DNA of 64,000 nt from Chromatiales bacterium (GCA_020831895.1 JAFIFS010000027.1:24117-88116), one strand, 5' to 3'. Counted from the stretch's first letter, positions 20,012 through 28,249 are shown. The notes: generated by a model not told the origin, from the sequence alone. Numbers and translations are program-made.

Positions 20012-21262
20012 TCACTCGCGGGTGCGCGTGAACTCGGGGTAGGCCTCAAGGCCGCATTCGCCGAGGTCCACGCCCGCATACTCCTCTTCGGGGCTGACCC
20101 GGATGCCGACGAGTGTCTTGAGCACGAACCAGACCAGCAGGCTGGCCAGGAACACCCAGGCGAAGATCACGGCGATGCCAGCCAGCTGGCCGGCCAGTGT
20201 CGCCTCGTCGTTCGACAGCAGCACCGCGAGGATGCCCCAGATGCCGGCCGTGCCGTGAACCGAGATCGCGCCCACTGGATCGTCGATGCGCAGCTTGCGG
20301 TCGAGGATCACGATGGACACCACGACCAGCAGGCCGCCGATCGCGCCGATGACGGTCGCCAGCAGTGGCGTCGGGGTCAGTGGCTCGGCCGTGATCGAGA
20401 CCAGCCCCGCCAGCGCTCCGTTGAGCGCCATCGTCAGGTCTGCCTTGCCGAACCACGCCTTGGCCAGCAGCAGTGCCGCGACCAGGCCACCGGCAGCTGC
20501 CAGGTTGGTGTTGGTGAACACCCGGGCGACATTGTTGGCCGATTCGACGTCCGAGATCTTCAGCTCCGAGCCGCCGTTGAAGCCGAACCAGCCGAGCCAA
20601 AGGATCAGCGTGCCCAGCGTGGCCAGCGGCAGGTTGCAGCCCGGTATCGCATTGACCTCGCCGCGCGGACCGTACTTGCCCTTGCGCGCGCCAAGCAGCA
20701 GCACGCCGGCGAGCGCCGCCGAAGCGCCGGCCATGTGCACGATGCCCGAGCCCGCGTAGTCGGAGTAGCCCAGCTCGTCGAGGAAGCCTTCGCCCCAGGT
20801 CCAGTAGCCCTGCACCGGGTAGATGAAGCCGGTCAGCACGACAGCAAAAGCCAGGAAGGCCCACAGCTTCATCCGCTCGGCCACGGCACCCGAGACGATC
20901 GACATCGCGGTGGCCACGAACACCACCTGGAAGAAGAAGTCGGCCAGGCTGGAGTAGTAGGGCGCATCTTCCTCGCCCGAGAGCACTTCGGCCACGGTGT
21001 TGTCGTCGGCGCCCAGCAGGCTGATGCCGGGGATGAAGCCGTTGCCGTCTCCGTACATGATGCCGTAGCCGCACACCATGTACATGATGCAGGCGATTGA
21101 GTAGAGGCCTATGTTCTTGGTCAGGATCTCGGCGGTGTTCTTCGCCCTGACGAGGCCCGACTCCAGCATCGTGAAGCCGGCAGCCATCCACATCACGAGG
21201 GCCCCGCACAGGAGGAAGTAGAAGGTATCGAGCGCGTAGCTCAGCTCGGTGACCTGTTCCAT
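20012..21262 (-). CDS. amtB: Ammonium transporter AmtB
   Basis: 416 residues with eleven predicted membrane helices. Family signatures include MLESGLVRAKN at the first helix, the pore motif LGTLILWLGWFGFNGGSE, and two conserved channel-histidine regions (SGIVHMAGA and SVHGTAGIWG). It carries ammonium across the inner membrane and is gated by GlnK, whose gene lies 41 bases upstream. AAGGAG precedes the ATG. Unlike the E. coli protein it has no obvious signal peptide. Confidence 0.96.
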   Translation of the reverse strand: MEQVTELSYALDTFYFLLCGALVMWMAAGFTMLESGLVRAKNTAEILTKNIGLYSIACIMYMVCGYGIMYGDGNGFIPGISLLGADDNTVAEVLSGEEDAPYYSSLADFFFQVVFVATAMSIVSGAVAERMKLWAFLAFAVVLTGFIYPVQGYWTWGEGFLDELGYSDYAGSGIVHMAGASAALAGVLLLGARKGKYGPRGEVNAIPGCNLPLATLGTLILWLGWFGFNGGSELKISDVESANNVARVFTNTNLAAAGGLVAALLLAKAWFGKADLTMALNGALAGLVSITAEPLTPTPLLATVIGAIGGLLVVVSIVILDRKLRIDDPVGAISVHGTAGIWGILAVLLSNDEATLAGQLAGIAVIFAWVFLASLLVWFVLKTLVGIRVSPEEEYAGVDLGECGLEAYPEFTRTRE

Positions 21263-21303
21263 GAGAGTGACTCCTTGAGATTGAGCGACAGCGGGCCGCT
21301 GCC

Positions 21304-21825
<522 letters not shown>

Positions 21826-21868
21826 TCAACCACTTGCCTGCTGCAACGAGACAGGCGACGGTCGCAGC

Positions 21869-21885
21869 TGCACCGTTGCGGGGCA
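21869..21885 (-). promoter_or_regulatory. NtrC-like enhancer site
   Basis: TGCACCGTTGCGGGGCA reads as a 17-base dyad close to the NtrC consensus TGCAC-N7-GTGCA, with one mismatch in one half-site. It is centred about 100 bases upstream of the predicted sigma-54 transcription start, the usual enhancer distance. Activation of glnK-amtB under nitrogen limitation follows if NtrC binds here. Confidence 0.55.
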
Positions 21886-21936
21886 GTCCGGTCAGGGGCT
21901 GCCCGGTGAACGGGCAGCAGCGCTTTCGGAGGTGAA

Positions 21937-22197
21937 ATGAACAACGAATTCATCAGTGAGCTGGCCCGGCGCCTGGTCGGCGACCTGCCGGGGAACCTGC
22001 GCGTGCTCGGTGAGGACCTGCAGCAGAACTTCGAGGCCGTGCTTCAGTCCTCCTTCTCCCGGCTCGACCTGGTGACCCGGGAGGAGTTCGAGATCCAGCG
22101 GCGGGTCCTTGCGGCGACCCGCGCGAGGCTGGAGCAGCTGGAGCGGGAGCTCGAGCGGCTGGAGTCGGAAAGAGCGCCCGGAGAACAGCCTCACTGA
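21937..22197 (+). CDS. ubiK: Ubiquinone biosynthesis accessory factor UbiK (BMFP family)
   Basis: 86 residues. This is the BMFP/YqiC family: an amphipathic N-terminus followed by a long coiled coil (EEFEIQRRVLAATRARLEQL). UbiK trimerises and binds UbiJ (also in this window) and is needed for efficient aerobic ubiquinone synthesis. A strong GGAGGTGAA precedes the ATG. The family motif DLVTREEFEIQ is intact. It is divergent from glnK and followed by the YifB/ComM gene. Confidence 0.9.
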   Translation: MNNEFISELARRLVGDLPGNLRVLGEDLQQNFEAVLQSSFSRLDLVTREEFEIQRRVLAATRARLEQLERELERLESERAPGEQPH

Positions 22198-22216
22198 GCA
22201 GCAGGCGGACCGGCCC

Positions 22217-23728
22217 GTGCAGCTGGCCAGTGTATTGACCCGGGGGCAGGCCGGTCTCGAGGCGCCGGAGGTACTGGTCGAGGTGCACGTGGCCCAGCGC
22301 GGCTTGCCGGGCCTGTCCATCGTCGGCCTGCCGGAGACCGTGGTGCGCGAGAGCCGCGAGCGGATCCGTGCCGCGCTGGTCCAGAGTGGTTTCCAGGTTC
22401 CGCAGCGGAGAATCACCGTCAACCTCGCCCCGGCCGAGCTGCCTAAAGCCGGCAGCCGCTTTGATCTTCCGATAGCGATCGGCATCCTGGCGGCCTCCCG
22501 GCAGATCGCCGTCTCGGGCCTGGACTGCACCGAGCTGCTGGGCGAGCTCGCGCTCTCGGGCGCGTTACGCCCGATACCGGGCCTGCTGCCGGCCTTGCTG
22601 GGCGGGCTCGGCGCGGGACGGGCGACGATACTGCCTGCCGGGCTGGAGGCCGAGGCCGGGCTGCTCCAGCATCCGGGCCTCTATCCGGCCGCACACCTGC
22701 TCGAGGTGGTCCACCATCTGACCGGCGAGCGGGCGCTCAAGCCACTGCAGGCTGCGGTGCTGGCACCGCCATCAGCGGCGCTACCGGACCTGGCTGACGT
22801 GCGTGGGCAGCACCTCGGGAAGCGGGCGCTGGAGATCGCCGCCGCCGGCGGACATCACCTGCTGCTGGTCGGCCCCCCGGGCACCGGCAAGACGATGCTG
22901 GCCCGGCGGCTGCCCGGCTTGCTGCCGCCGCTGGGCAGCCAGGAGGCGCGCGAGGTTGCCGTCCTGCGCTCGATCGCCGGACTGACCCCCGAGACCTCCG
23001 GCCGGCGGCCGTTCCGCTCGCCCCACCACAGTGCCTCTGCGCCGGCGCTGGTCGGTGGCGGCTCCAGCCCGCGGCCGGGCGAGATCACCCTGGCGCACCA
23101 CGGCGTGCTCTTCCTGGACGAGCTGCCGGAGTTTCCGCGGCACGTGCTGGAGGCCCTGCGCGAACCCCTGACCAACGCGAGCATCACGATCGCGCGGGCC
23201 AGCGCAACGGTGGAGTTCCCGGCCAGCCTGCAGCTGATTGCGGCGATGAATCCCTGCCCCTGTGGCTACTGCGGCGATGCGCAGCGCCTCTGTGAGTGCA
23301 CCCCGGAGCAGGTGCGCCGCTATCAGCAGCGGGTTTCGGGCCCGTTCCTCGACCGCGTTGACCTGCTGGTCAACGTGGTCCGGCCCGGGCGCGGTGATGC
23401 GCCCGGGCAGCCCGCGGAGTCATCGGCGAGCGTGCGGAAGCGGGTGGAGGCTGCACTGGAGCGTCAGCTGGCGAGGTCCGGCTGCCGCAATGCCGGGCTG
23501 AAGGCCGCGGCGGTCAGGGCTTTCTGCGAGATGGACGAACAGGGCGGCAGGCTGCTGGAGGAGGCAGCTGCCCGAATGGGACTATCGGAGCGATCCTGCA
23601 ACAGCGTGCTGAAGGTGGCGCGAACCATCGCCGACCTGGCCGGCAAGGGCGCGCTCGAGGCTGAGCATGTGGCGGAAGCTCTCAGCTACAGCCCGTCCAG
23701 GGGGCTGCAGCCAGCCGGTCGCGGCTAG
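22217..23728 (+). CDS. comM: YifB/ComM family Mg-chelatase-like AAA ATPase
   Basis: 503 residues from GTG 22217, close to the usual ~506. The longer frame overlaps ubiK and lacks family similarity, whereas this start gives the expected VQLASVLTRGQAG opening. Domains: an N-terminal ChlI-like region (LPGLSIVGLPETVVRESRERI), the AAA core with Walker A GPPGTGKT and Walker B LFLDELPEF, a CPCGYCG motif, and a C-terminal Mg-chelatase domain. ComM is a bidirectional branch-migration helicase for natural transformation in Vibrio and relatives. The gene alone does not prove competence. Confidence 0.9.
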   Translation: MQLASVLTRGQAGLEAPEVLVEVHVAQRGLPGLSIVGLPETVVRESRERIRAALVQSGFQVPQRRITVNLAPAELPKAGSRFDLPIAIGILAASRQIAVSGLDCTELLGELALSGALRPIPGLLPALLGGLGAGRATILPAGLEAEAGLLQHPGLYPAAHLLEVVHHLTGERALKPLQAAVLAPPSAALPDLADVRGQHLGKRALEIAAAGGHHLLLVGPPGTGKTMLARRLPGLLPPLGSQEAREVAVLRSIAGLTPETSGRRPFRSPHHSASAPALVGGGSSPRPGEITLAHHGVLFLDELPEFPRHVLEALREPLTNASITIARASATVEFPASLQLIAAMNPCPCGYCGDAQRLCECTPEQVRRYQQRVSGPFLDRVDLLVNVVRPGRGDAPGQPAESSASVRKRVEAALERQLARSGCRNAGLKAAAVRAFCEMDEQGGRLLEEAAARMGLSERSCNSVLKVARTIADLAGKGALEAEHVAEALSYSPSRGLQPAGRG

Positions 23729-24240
23729 TCGAGCGCCTTCTCCAGCATGTAGTCGACCGCTGCCTTCACTTCCTCGTCGGACAGGTCGGCGCGTCCGCCC
23801 TTGGGTGGCATGTAGCCGGCAGGCCCCATGTAACCCAGGATCGCGTGCTGGTAGACCACCTCAATCCCCTGATCGAGCCGCAGCTGCCAGTCACCCGGCG
23901 CATCGATCGTCGGCGCGCCGCCGATGCCGGGGCCATGGCAGACGAGGCAGGCCTGGTTGTAGACCTGCGGCCCGGTCATCTCGACCTCGGCCGGGGCCAC
24001 CTGGGCAACCACCGGCACGACCGGTGGCAGGTCGGCGAGGTCTCCAGGCAGCGTCACACGGCCCACCGGGGCTATGCGTGCGGCGACCTGTTCCTGGGTT
24101 TCCGGTTGCTCGCGCACCCACTGCAGCTGAGTCTGTCCGGCGATGAAGCGGGCGAGGAAGATCAGCGCAATCGTCACCACGATCAGGGCGCCGATCACCA
24201 CCATGAATACATCGAAGAAACGCTGGTCCTGGTTGCTCAA
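23725..24240 (-). CDS. Membrane-anchored cytochrome c5-type protein
   Basis: 171 residues. One N-terminal membrane helix (about residues 10-32) is uncleaved, then a proline-rich linker leads to a class I cytochrome c domain. The single haem site is CLVCH near residue 97. The distal ligand is likely the methionine in GYMPPKGG, which is the c5 signature. It would carry electrons at the periplasmic face of the inner membrane towards terminal oxidases. It overlaps the end of the convergent comM gene by four bases. Confidence 0.88.
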   Translation of the reverse strand: MSNQDQRFFDVFMVVIGALIVVTIALIFLARFIAGQTQLQWVREQPETQEQVAARIAPVGRVTLPGDLADLPPVVPVVAQVAPAEVEMTGPQVYNQACLVCHGPGIGGAPTIDAPGDWQLRLDQGIEVVYQHAILGYMGPAGYMPPKGGRADLSDEEVKAAVDYMLEKALD

Positions 24241-24384
24241 GGCTCGATCTACTCTCTAAACGGATGAAGGCTTGCTGCCCGGAAGTGCACAACGGCAGAG
24301 CGCTGCTTGAAGCCGCTGCGGGTCTGGCGCGAGCGCGAGTATACGGGCAAAGAGCGGTGCAGACCAAGCTGCAGCAGGGCATCC

Positions 24385-25119
24385 TCAGCTCCCGGCCACC
24401 AGTCGCCGCGGCGAAGCGAAGTCGTGCACCCCGGCCAGCCCGCGCAGCGCCTGCAGGTCCACGATCTGGACGCGCTGCGGGTCCGTACGCCTCAGCAGAC
24501 CGCGCCGCTCCAGTTCCCCGAAGGCCCGGCTGACCGTCTCCTTCTTCAGCCCGAGGAAATCGCCGATGTCCTCGCGGCTCATCGGCGTCGCGATCGCGTC
24601 GAGCTGCGGATCCTGGTCGGGCAGGCGCTCAGTCAGCCGGCGCCAGTGACGCAGGTAAAGCAGGAACACGGCCAGCCGCTCGACAGCGGACCGCTGTCCG
24701 AGGCTGTAGACCTGGTCCAGCATGTCGTCGATAACCCGGAACATCATGTCGAGGAAGGCGCGCTCGGCGCGGGGATCATCCCGCAGGCGCTGGTCCAGCA
24801 GCCGGCGCGGGCAGCAGACCACCTCGGCTGGCGTGACCGCCTCGACGCTGAAGAAATAGCGGTCGGTGGCCGTCAGCCCGACGAAATTGTCGCGGAACAG
24901 GAACGAGAGCACCTGTCGGCGCCCGTCCCCGCCCGTGCGGCTGACCATCAGCATGCCGGAGACGATGTTGAACACCTGGTCCGCAGCTGCGCCTGCGCTG
25001 ATCAGCACCTCGCCCGGCTCCAGCCGCAGCAGCGCGGCGTCGCGGAACACGTCCAGGAACAGGTCCTGGCGATCTTCGGCCGTCTGTTTCATCGGGCAAG
25101 GATGGCCAGCTACCGCCAT
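24385..25119 (-). CDS. Crp/Fnr family transcriptional regulator
   Basis: 244 residues, or 235 if it starts at MKQTAEDRQ (25092). An N-terminal cyclic-nucleotide-like beta barrel (about 25-145) is joined by a long helix to an HTH_Crp domain with recognition region [21 protein letters not shown]. The four-cysteine N-terminal cluster of Fnr is missing: only one cysteine precedes the barrel and a CC pair lies inside it. Direct Fe-S oxygen sensing is therefore unlikely. The recognition helix is Fnr/Dnr/FixK-like (ETVSRAF), so TTGAT-N4-ATCAA sites are the expected targets; none was seen near it. A FixLJ-type pair elsewhere in the window may be functionally related. Confidence 0.85.
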   Translation of the reverse strand: MAVAGHPCPMKQTAEDRQDLFLDVFRDAALLRLEPGEVLISAGAAADQVFNIVSGMLMVSRTGGDGRRQVLSFLFRDNFVGLTATDRYFFSVEAVTPAEVVCCPRRLLDQRLRDDPRAERAFLDMMFRVIDDMLDQVYSLGQRSAVERLAVFLLYLRHWRRLTERLPDQDPQLDAIATPMSREDIGDFLGLKKETVSRAFGELERRGLLRRTDPQRVQIVDLQALRGLAGVHDFASPRRLVAGS

Positions 25120-25160
25120 GGTGGCAAGCCGCCGGATGGACGCTGGCCAATGCCCGGCGG

Positions 25161-25166
25161 TATCAT
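25161..25166 (+). promoter_or_regulatory. Candidate -10 element of the tRNA-Arg gene
   Basis: TATCAT ends 15 bases before the mature tRNA 5' end, a normal distance for a tRNA promoter, and is followed by a GC-rich discriminator. No good -35 was recognised. Confidence 0.4.
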
Positions 25167-25181
25167 CCCCCTCCCGCCAGT

Positions 25182-25258
25182 GCGCCCGTAGCTCAGCTGG
25201 ATAGAGTACTGCCCTCCGAAGGCAGGGGTCGCAAGTTCGAATCTTGCCGGGCGCGCCA
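25182..25258 (+). tRNA. tRNA-Arg (anticodon CCG)
   Basis: A complete 77-base cloverleaf. The acceptor stem GCGCCCG pairs with CGGGCGC. The D-arm is GCTC-AGCTGGATA-GAGT. The anticodon stem CTGCC/GGCAG holds loop CTCCGAA with anticodon CCG, reading CGG codons. The T-arm GCAAG-TTCGAAT-CTTGC is followed by discriminator G and an encoded CCA. The 3' end is the boundary of the accessory island that follows; no duplicate of the tRNA 3' end was found further on. Confidence 0.97.
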
Positions 25259-25271
25259 TACTATCAAGTGC

Positions 25272-25667
25272 TTATCCCGGTTGGGGTGGCGAAGCCTGCC
25301 CTGCAACGGCGCAATTTTTGTCAAGCGACCAGACCTGGTTCAGGCCCTCAGGCACGGTCAGTGGCTGCGGCTTGTCCCTCACCATGCGCTTCTTCGGCTT
25401 GATCCGCAGGTTCAGCTCCAGCTCCCGGTAAATCCGGTAGACCCGCTTGTGGTTCCAGCCATAGCCCTTGACGTTGCGCAGGAACAGGAAGCACAGCCCA
25501 AAGCCCCAGTTACGCTGGTTGTCGGTCAGCCGCACCAGCCAGTCGGCGATCCGGGTGTTCTCGGCATCAAGCTTGGGTTCATACCGGTAGCCGCTCTGGC
25601 TGAGCCCGAAGGCTTCACAGGCCAGCCGGATGCTCAGGCCACGTTCTTCCACCGCCCATCTGGCCAC
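25272..25667 (-). pseudogene. IS3-family transposase OrfB, C-terminally truncated
   Basis: 131 residues in frame. The HTH_21-like N-terminal part is well preserved (RNWGFGLCFLFLRNVKGYGW, YRELELNLRIKPKKR). The integrase core stops at NQVWSLD, exactly where the first catalytic aspartate region begins. The last ~16 residues are unrelated read-through. The D-D-E catalytic triad is therefore gone and the element cannot move by itself. The natural start lies upstream in the -1 frame, reached by frameshifting at the end of OrfA. Confidence 0.85.
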
Positions 25668-25687
25668 CTCGCGTCGGCGAGATGGCC

Positions 25688-25954
25688 TCAGAGTTTTTTT
25701 GCGAGGGACTCCGCGACGATGTCAGCCTTGATCTGGGCCTCGACGTACAGCTTCTTCAGCCGCCGGTTCTCTTCCTCCAGCTCCTTCATCCGGCCCATCA
25801 GCGAGGCGTCCATGCCGCCGTACTTGGCTCGCCACTTGTAGAGCGTCGCCGAGCTGAGGCCGTGCTCCCGGCACAGGCCGGGCACCGCCTTGCCCGCCTC
25901 AGCCTGCTTCAGGACCGCCAGGATCTGCCTATCCGTGAATCTTGATCGCTTCAT
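25688..25954 (-). CDS. IS3-family transposase OrfA
   Basis: 88 residues with the HTH_8-type DNA-binding domain (FTDRQILAVLKQAEAGKAVP, ATLYKWRAKYGGMD). A leucine-zipper segment follows (MKELEEENRRLKKLYVEAQI). It is full length for the family. A GGAGG-type site precedes the ATG. A run of seven A (25694-25700) just before its stop is the usual slippery signal that lets ribosomes shift -1 to make the OrfAB transposase. Confidence 0.9.
   Translation of the reverse strand: MKRSRFTDRQILAVLKQAEAGKAVPGLCREHGLSSATLYKWRAKYGGMDASLMGRMKELEEENRRLKKLYVEAQIKADIVAESLAKKL
25694..25700 (-). promoter_or_regulatory. A7 slippery sequence for -1 frameshifting
   Basis: Seven consecutive A on the coding strand at the end of OrfA, six bases before its stop. 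After a -1 shift the reading frame continues as KTLRPSRRREVARWAV into OrfB. This is the standard IS3-family programmed frameshift, now of no use because OrfB is truncated. Confidence 0.7.
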
Positions 25955-26033
25955 GTAGAACTCCTCCCATCGAGAAATTCTACTTCTCAGACCGCCAGTT
26001 GTATGGGGGGATTACCGGGCGGCTGTAAGCATA

Positions 26034-26142
26034 GTGGACTCTAACGACCAAGCTCAGCCTCGAGCCGGCCTGGCGCGCGGGTTACACAGGCAGGTCGCGT
26101 GACAGGCCGGCGAGTCGGCTGCAGCGTCGAGTTAGAGTGCAC
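26034..26142 (-). other. attC-like recombination site (59-base element) after the TA cassette
   Basis: An imperfect inverted repeat of about 109 bases. Read on the minus strand, it opens with CTCTAAC (26137-26131) and closes with its exact complement GTTAGAG (26045-26039), the positions of the R'' and R' boxes (consensus RYYYAAC and GTTRRRY, one outermost mismatch each). Inner arms pair as GCTGCAGCC with GGCTGAGC (L boxes, with a base offset) and CCGGCCTG with CAGGCCGG, leaving a variable loop. The toxin stop codon TAA lies inside the R'' box. Size, box order and position after a cassette gene fit an integron attC. The assignment is from structure alone. Confidence 0.75.
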
Positions 26143-26401
26143 GATATACATCTCGTCGATGTCCCAGTTTGACTACGAGGACAACCAGTTCCGTATCTCG
26201 TATCTCGTAAACGATTCGGTACTGGCCCTGGCGTACACGATATCGGTCGCCGCTCCCTCCGAGTTTCTGGCATCCGGCCGGCCTGGGATCTTCTGCAAGC
26301 AGCTCGATCCTGCGAACCAGACGCTGTCGATCCTTCTTCCTGGGAATGGCCAACAGCTCCTTGCTGGCCGAGGGCTTGATCAGGACCCTATATCTTCCCA
26401 C
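26132..26401 (-). CDS. RelE/StbE-type toxin of a type II toxin-antitoxin system
   Basis: 89 residues with the RelE/ParE fold. It opens MGRYRVLIKPSASKEL, followed by RKKDRQRLVRRIELLAEDPRP and the core GDRYRVRQGQYRIVYEI, ending VVLVVKLGHRRDVYR. These are the standard mRNA-interferase RelE/StbE motifs, including the basic residues and the C-terminal HRRDVYR. It would cleave mRNA on the ribosome unless bound by the antitoxin, whose gene overlaps it by 14 bases upstream. Lying between an attI-like core and an attC-like site, it looks like a mobile cassette. Confidence 0.88.
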   Translation of the reverse strand: MGRYRVLIKPSASKELLAIPRKKDRQRLVRRIELLAEDPRPAGCQKLGGSGDRYRVRQGQYRIVYEIRDTELVVLVVKLGHRRDVYRAL

Positions 26402-26621
26402 TACGCTTCAGTTTCTTAACCACCGTTTCAAATGACAGATCCGGCTCGCCGCTTCGCTCATCAAAGGCGAGAAGGTCTTCTGCATCTTCCGCGAGACTCA
26501 GACGGACAGCCTCATTGATCAAGTCCGACATTGACCGGTCGGTCTCCGCGGCCTTGAGTCGAAGTGCTCTATGAAGAGTCGGGTCGAAGTAAACAGTGGC
26601 GCGCTTTCGGGAGTTTTCCAT
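26388..26621 (-). CDS. CopG/ribbon-helix-helix antitoxin
   Basis: 77 residues. The N-terminal ribbon-helix-helix (KRATVYFDPTLHRALRLKAA, then DRSMSDLINEAVRLSL) binds DNA as a dimer. The acidic C-terminus (DERSGEPDLSFETVVKKLKR) is the likely toxin-neutralising arm. It would repress its own promoter together with the toxin. It overlaps the toxin gene and is transcribed first, the usual order for this type. Confidence 0.88.
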   Translation of the reverse strand: MENSRKRATVYFDPTLHRALRLKAAETDRSMSDLINEAVRLSLAEDAEDLLAFDERSGEPDLSFETVVKKLKRSGKI

Positions 26622-26648
26622 GACGCCATGGTAACGCTAAGACGTCAT
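26620..26648. promoter_or_regulatory. Candidate operator of the toxin-antitoxin pair
   Basis: ATGACG (26620-26625) and CGTCAT (26643-26648) form an inverted repeat around the antitoxin start. A further GACGTC palindrome overlaps the outer arm. CopG-type antitoxins bind such short dyads. The motif is short enough to be chance. Confidence 0.3.
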
Positions 26649-26666
26649 GACGCAGCTCGCCATTCG

Positions 26667-26673
26667 GTCTAAC
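26667..26673 (-). other. attI-like core site (GTTAGAC)
   Basis: On the minus strand GTTAGAC matches the integron crossover core GTTRRRY exactly. It lies 46 bases upstream of the antitoxin start and about 117 bases from the integrase start, on the side facing the cassette. In an integron the cassette starts just after the G of this core. Together with the attC-like site it delimits a cassette of about 630 bases (26671 to 26045). Confidence 0.6.
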
Positions 26674-26789
26674 TATAAATAGAAGGCCTAATCAGGCCGC
26701 CAAAAGACGTCATTCTCGCCGGATACTGTTCTCGCGCGCGGTGTAGGCGTCTGATTCGATTGGGGGCCCCTGGAGATTAGGTGGTCTAA

Positions 26790-27380
26790 ATGAACGGGGA
26801 GATGGGCGGCGCCAGGCCCGGCGTGCTGACGGTAGCCCGGGAGCGCATGCGTACGCTGCATATGGCCTACAGGACGGAGCAGGCGTACCTGCAGTGGATG
26901 CGGCGCTACATCGTTTTTCATCATCGTCGCCATCCGGGTGAACTCGGGGCGGCCGAGGTAGAGGCATTTTTGACTCATCTGGCAGTGCTGCGCAAGGTCA
27001 GTGCCTCAACGCAGAACCAGGCGTTGCAGGCAATTCTGTTCCTTTACCGGCAGGTGCTGCGGCAGGAGCTGCCCTGGCTTGAGAACGTCACGCGCGCCAA
27101 CCGCCCGCGCCGGCTGCCGGTCGTACTGAGCCGGGGCGAGGTGCAGCGGCTGCTCGGCGAGCTCCGGGGTACGCCCTGGCTGGTAGCAAGCCTGCTTTAC
27201 GGCAGCGGCTTGCGTCTGACGGAGGCGCTGCGCCTGCGCGTAAAGGACCTGCTGGCGTCCGGCTATGACATCCGGACCGTGCAAGAGCTGCTGGGGCATT
27301 CGGACATCAAGACCACGATGATCTACACGCACGTGCTGCAGAAGGGCGCGCGAGGTGTGCGCAGCCCGCTGGATATCTGA
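26790..27380 (+). pseudogene. Integron integrase (IntI-type) with large in-frame internal deletion
   Basis: 196 residues where about 320 are expected. The N-terminal SAM-like domain and first catalytic region are IntI-like ([54 protein letters not shown], holding catalytic Arg I). The sequence then jumps in frame to the extreme C-terminus ([34 protein letters not shown]) with the last His and Tyr. The deleted ~120 residues include the beta-strand lysine, the integron-specific insertion and the HxxR motif, so it should be inactive. It is transcribed divergently from the toxin-antitoxin cassette, as intI is from its array. Confidence 0.85.
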
Positions 27381-27434
27381 CAGCCCCCAGAAGGCCCGGC
27401 ATAATTGTGCCATCCCAACCGCCGCCGGGCGTTC

Positions 27435-27830
27435 ATGTACGCACTGCTTGCCGACATCGTCCTCCTGCTGCATGCGCTGATCGTCGCCTTCGTCGTCTTC
27501 GGCCTGGTGCTGACGCTGGCCGGCGGCCTGCTGGGCTGGGCGTGGCCGCGCAACTTCTGGTTCCGCGTGACGCACCTGGCGCTGGTCGTGGTGGTGGCGG
27601 TCCAGGCCTGGCTGGGCGTGCTCTGCCCGCTGACGATCTGGGAGCAGCAGCTGCGCTCGCTCGCGGGGCAGCCAGTCTACGAGGGCTCGTTCATCGAGTT
27701 CTGGCTGCACCGGATCATCTTCTACGAGGCCGAGCCCTGGGTGTTCACGCTGGTGTATACACTGTTCGGCCTGCTGGTCGCGGTGACCTGGTGGCGCCTG
27801 CCGCCACGCAGGTCGGGGATTCTGAAGTGA
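27435..27830 (+). CDS. DUF2784 family membrane protein
   Basis: 131 residues with three to four hydrophobic segments. The family pattern is clear: LLADIVLLLHALIVAFVVFGL at the N-terminus, WFRVTHLALVVVVAVQAWLGVLCPLTIWEQQLR in the middle, and a C-terminal helix. The CPLTIWE motif is characteristic. The function is unknown. An ATG at 27405 would add ten residues, but MYALLADIV starts the conserved part. Confidence 0.82.
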   Translation: MYALLADIVLLLHALIVAFVVFGLVLTLAGGLLGWAWPRNFWFRVTHLALVVVVAVQAWLGVLCPLTIWEQQLRSLAGQPVYEGSFIEFWLHRIIFYEAEPWVFTLVYTLFGLLVAVTWWRLPPRRSGILK

Positions 27831-27840
27831 CGGAGCTGCA

Positions 27841-28218
27841 ATGAGCATTGTTCGCAGTAGTGATGGACGCCAGCCGCTGAGCGCGCTCGAGCAGCGCGTG
27901 ATCGGGATGCTGGCCGATACCCTGGCGCCCGAGGCGGCGGAGACGCTGCGGGCGCAGCTGGCCGCGGCCATCGCCATTCACCGGACGCACAGCGGCGTCG
28001 GCTTCATGACGCGTATCCTCGTGGAGCCGGAGGCGCCCGCGCTGGAGGCAGGCCTGCTGAAGGAGCTGCACCCGCTGCGCGCGGCGCATCCGCAGCTGCG
28101 CGAGCCCGCCGAGTTCGTGCTGCAGTTCAGGGAAGGGAGGATGACCACGCTGGAGGCCTACTGCTTCGAGGGCATGTGGCCGGCCGACGAATCCGGATTC
28201 AGGCCGGGCGGGCACTGA
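27841..28218 (+). CDS. Hypothetical protein, 125 residues
   Basis: Not recognised. It is a soluble alpha/beta-looking protein without signal peptide or membrane segment. The N-terminal half is helical (LSALEQRVIGMLADTLAPEAAETLRAQ, in two parts) and the C-terminal half contains FVLQFREGRMTTLEAYCFEGMWP, which could be an amphipathic sheet. It follows the DUF2784 gene by ten bases and precedes a small membrane protein by 31, so the three may be one transcript. Codon use is like that of its neighbours. Confidence 0.6.
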   Translation: MSIVRSSDGRQPLSALEQRVIGMLADTLAPEAAETLRAQLAAAIAIHRTHSGVGFMTRILVEPEAPALEAGLLKELHPLRAAHPQLREPAEFVLQFREGRMTTLEAYCFEGMWPADESGFRPGGH

Positions 28219-28249
28219 GCAGTACGGTGCTCCCGGGGAGAAGGTGACT

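Larger units (their letters stand above)
25319..26022 (-). mobile_element. Truncated IS3-family element (OrfA intact, OrfB cut)
   Basis: A remnant of an IS3-family insertion sequence whose transposase reads towards the tRNA. OrfA is whole. OrfB is lost after the start of its rve domain, about 60 bases from the tRNA 3' end. The outer end beyond OrfA lies in the C-run region around 26000-26022, but a confident terminal inverted repeat cannot be defined because its partner is deleted. The left coordinate is the last base that still codes recognisable OrfB. It lies directly against the attC-like site of the integron. Confidence 0.75.

Noticed and set aside
24241..24384. Fnr/FixK box between cytochrome c5 and the Crp/Fnr gene
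   Set aside because: No TTGAT-N4-ATCAA-like dyad could be found in the gap.
26099..26419. Plus-strand frame of 106 residues opposite the toxin gene
   Set aside because: It is the complement of the RelE gene and attC-like site. The RelE and CopG families are clear on the minus strand.
25231..27400. Direct repeat of the tRNA 3' end marking a classical integrative island
   Set aside because: No second copy of the T-arm/acceptor sequence was found. The island looks like stacked remnants.
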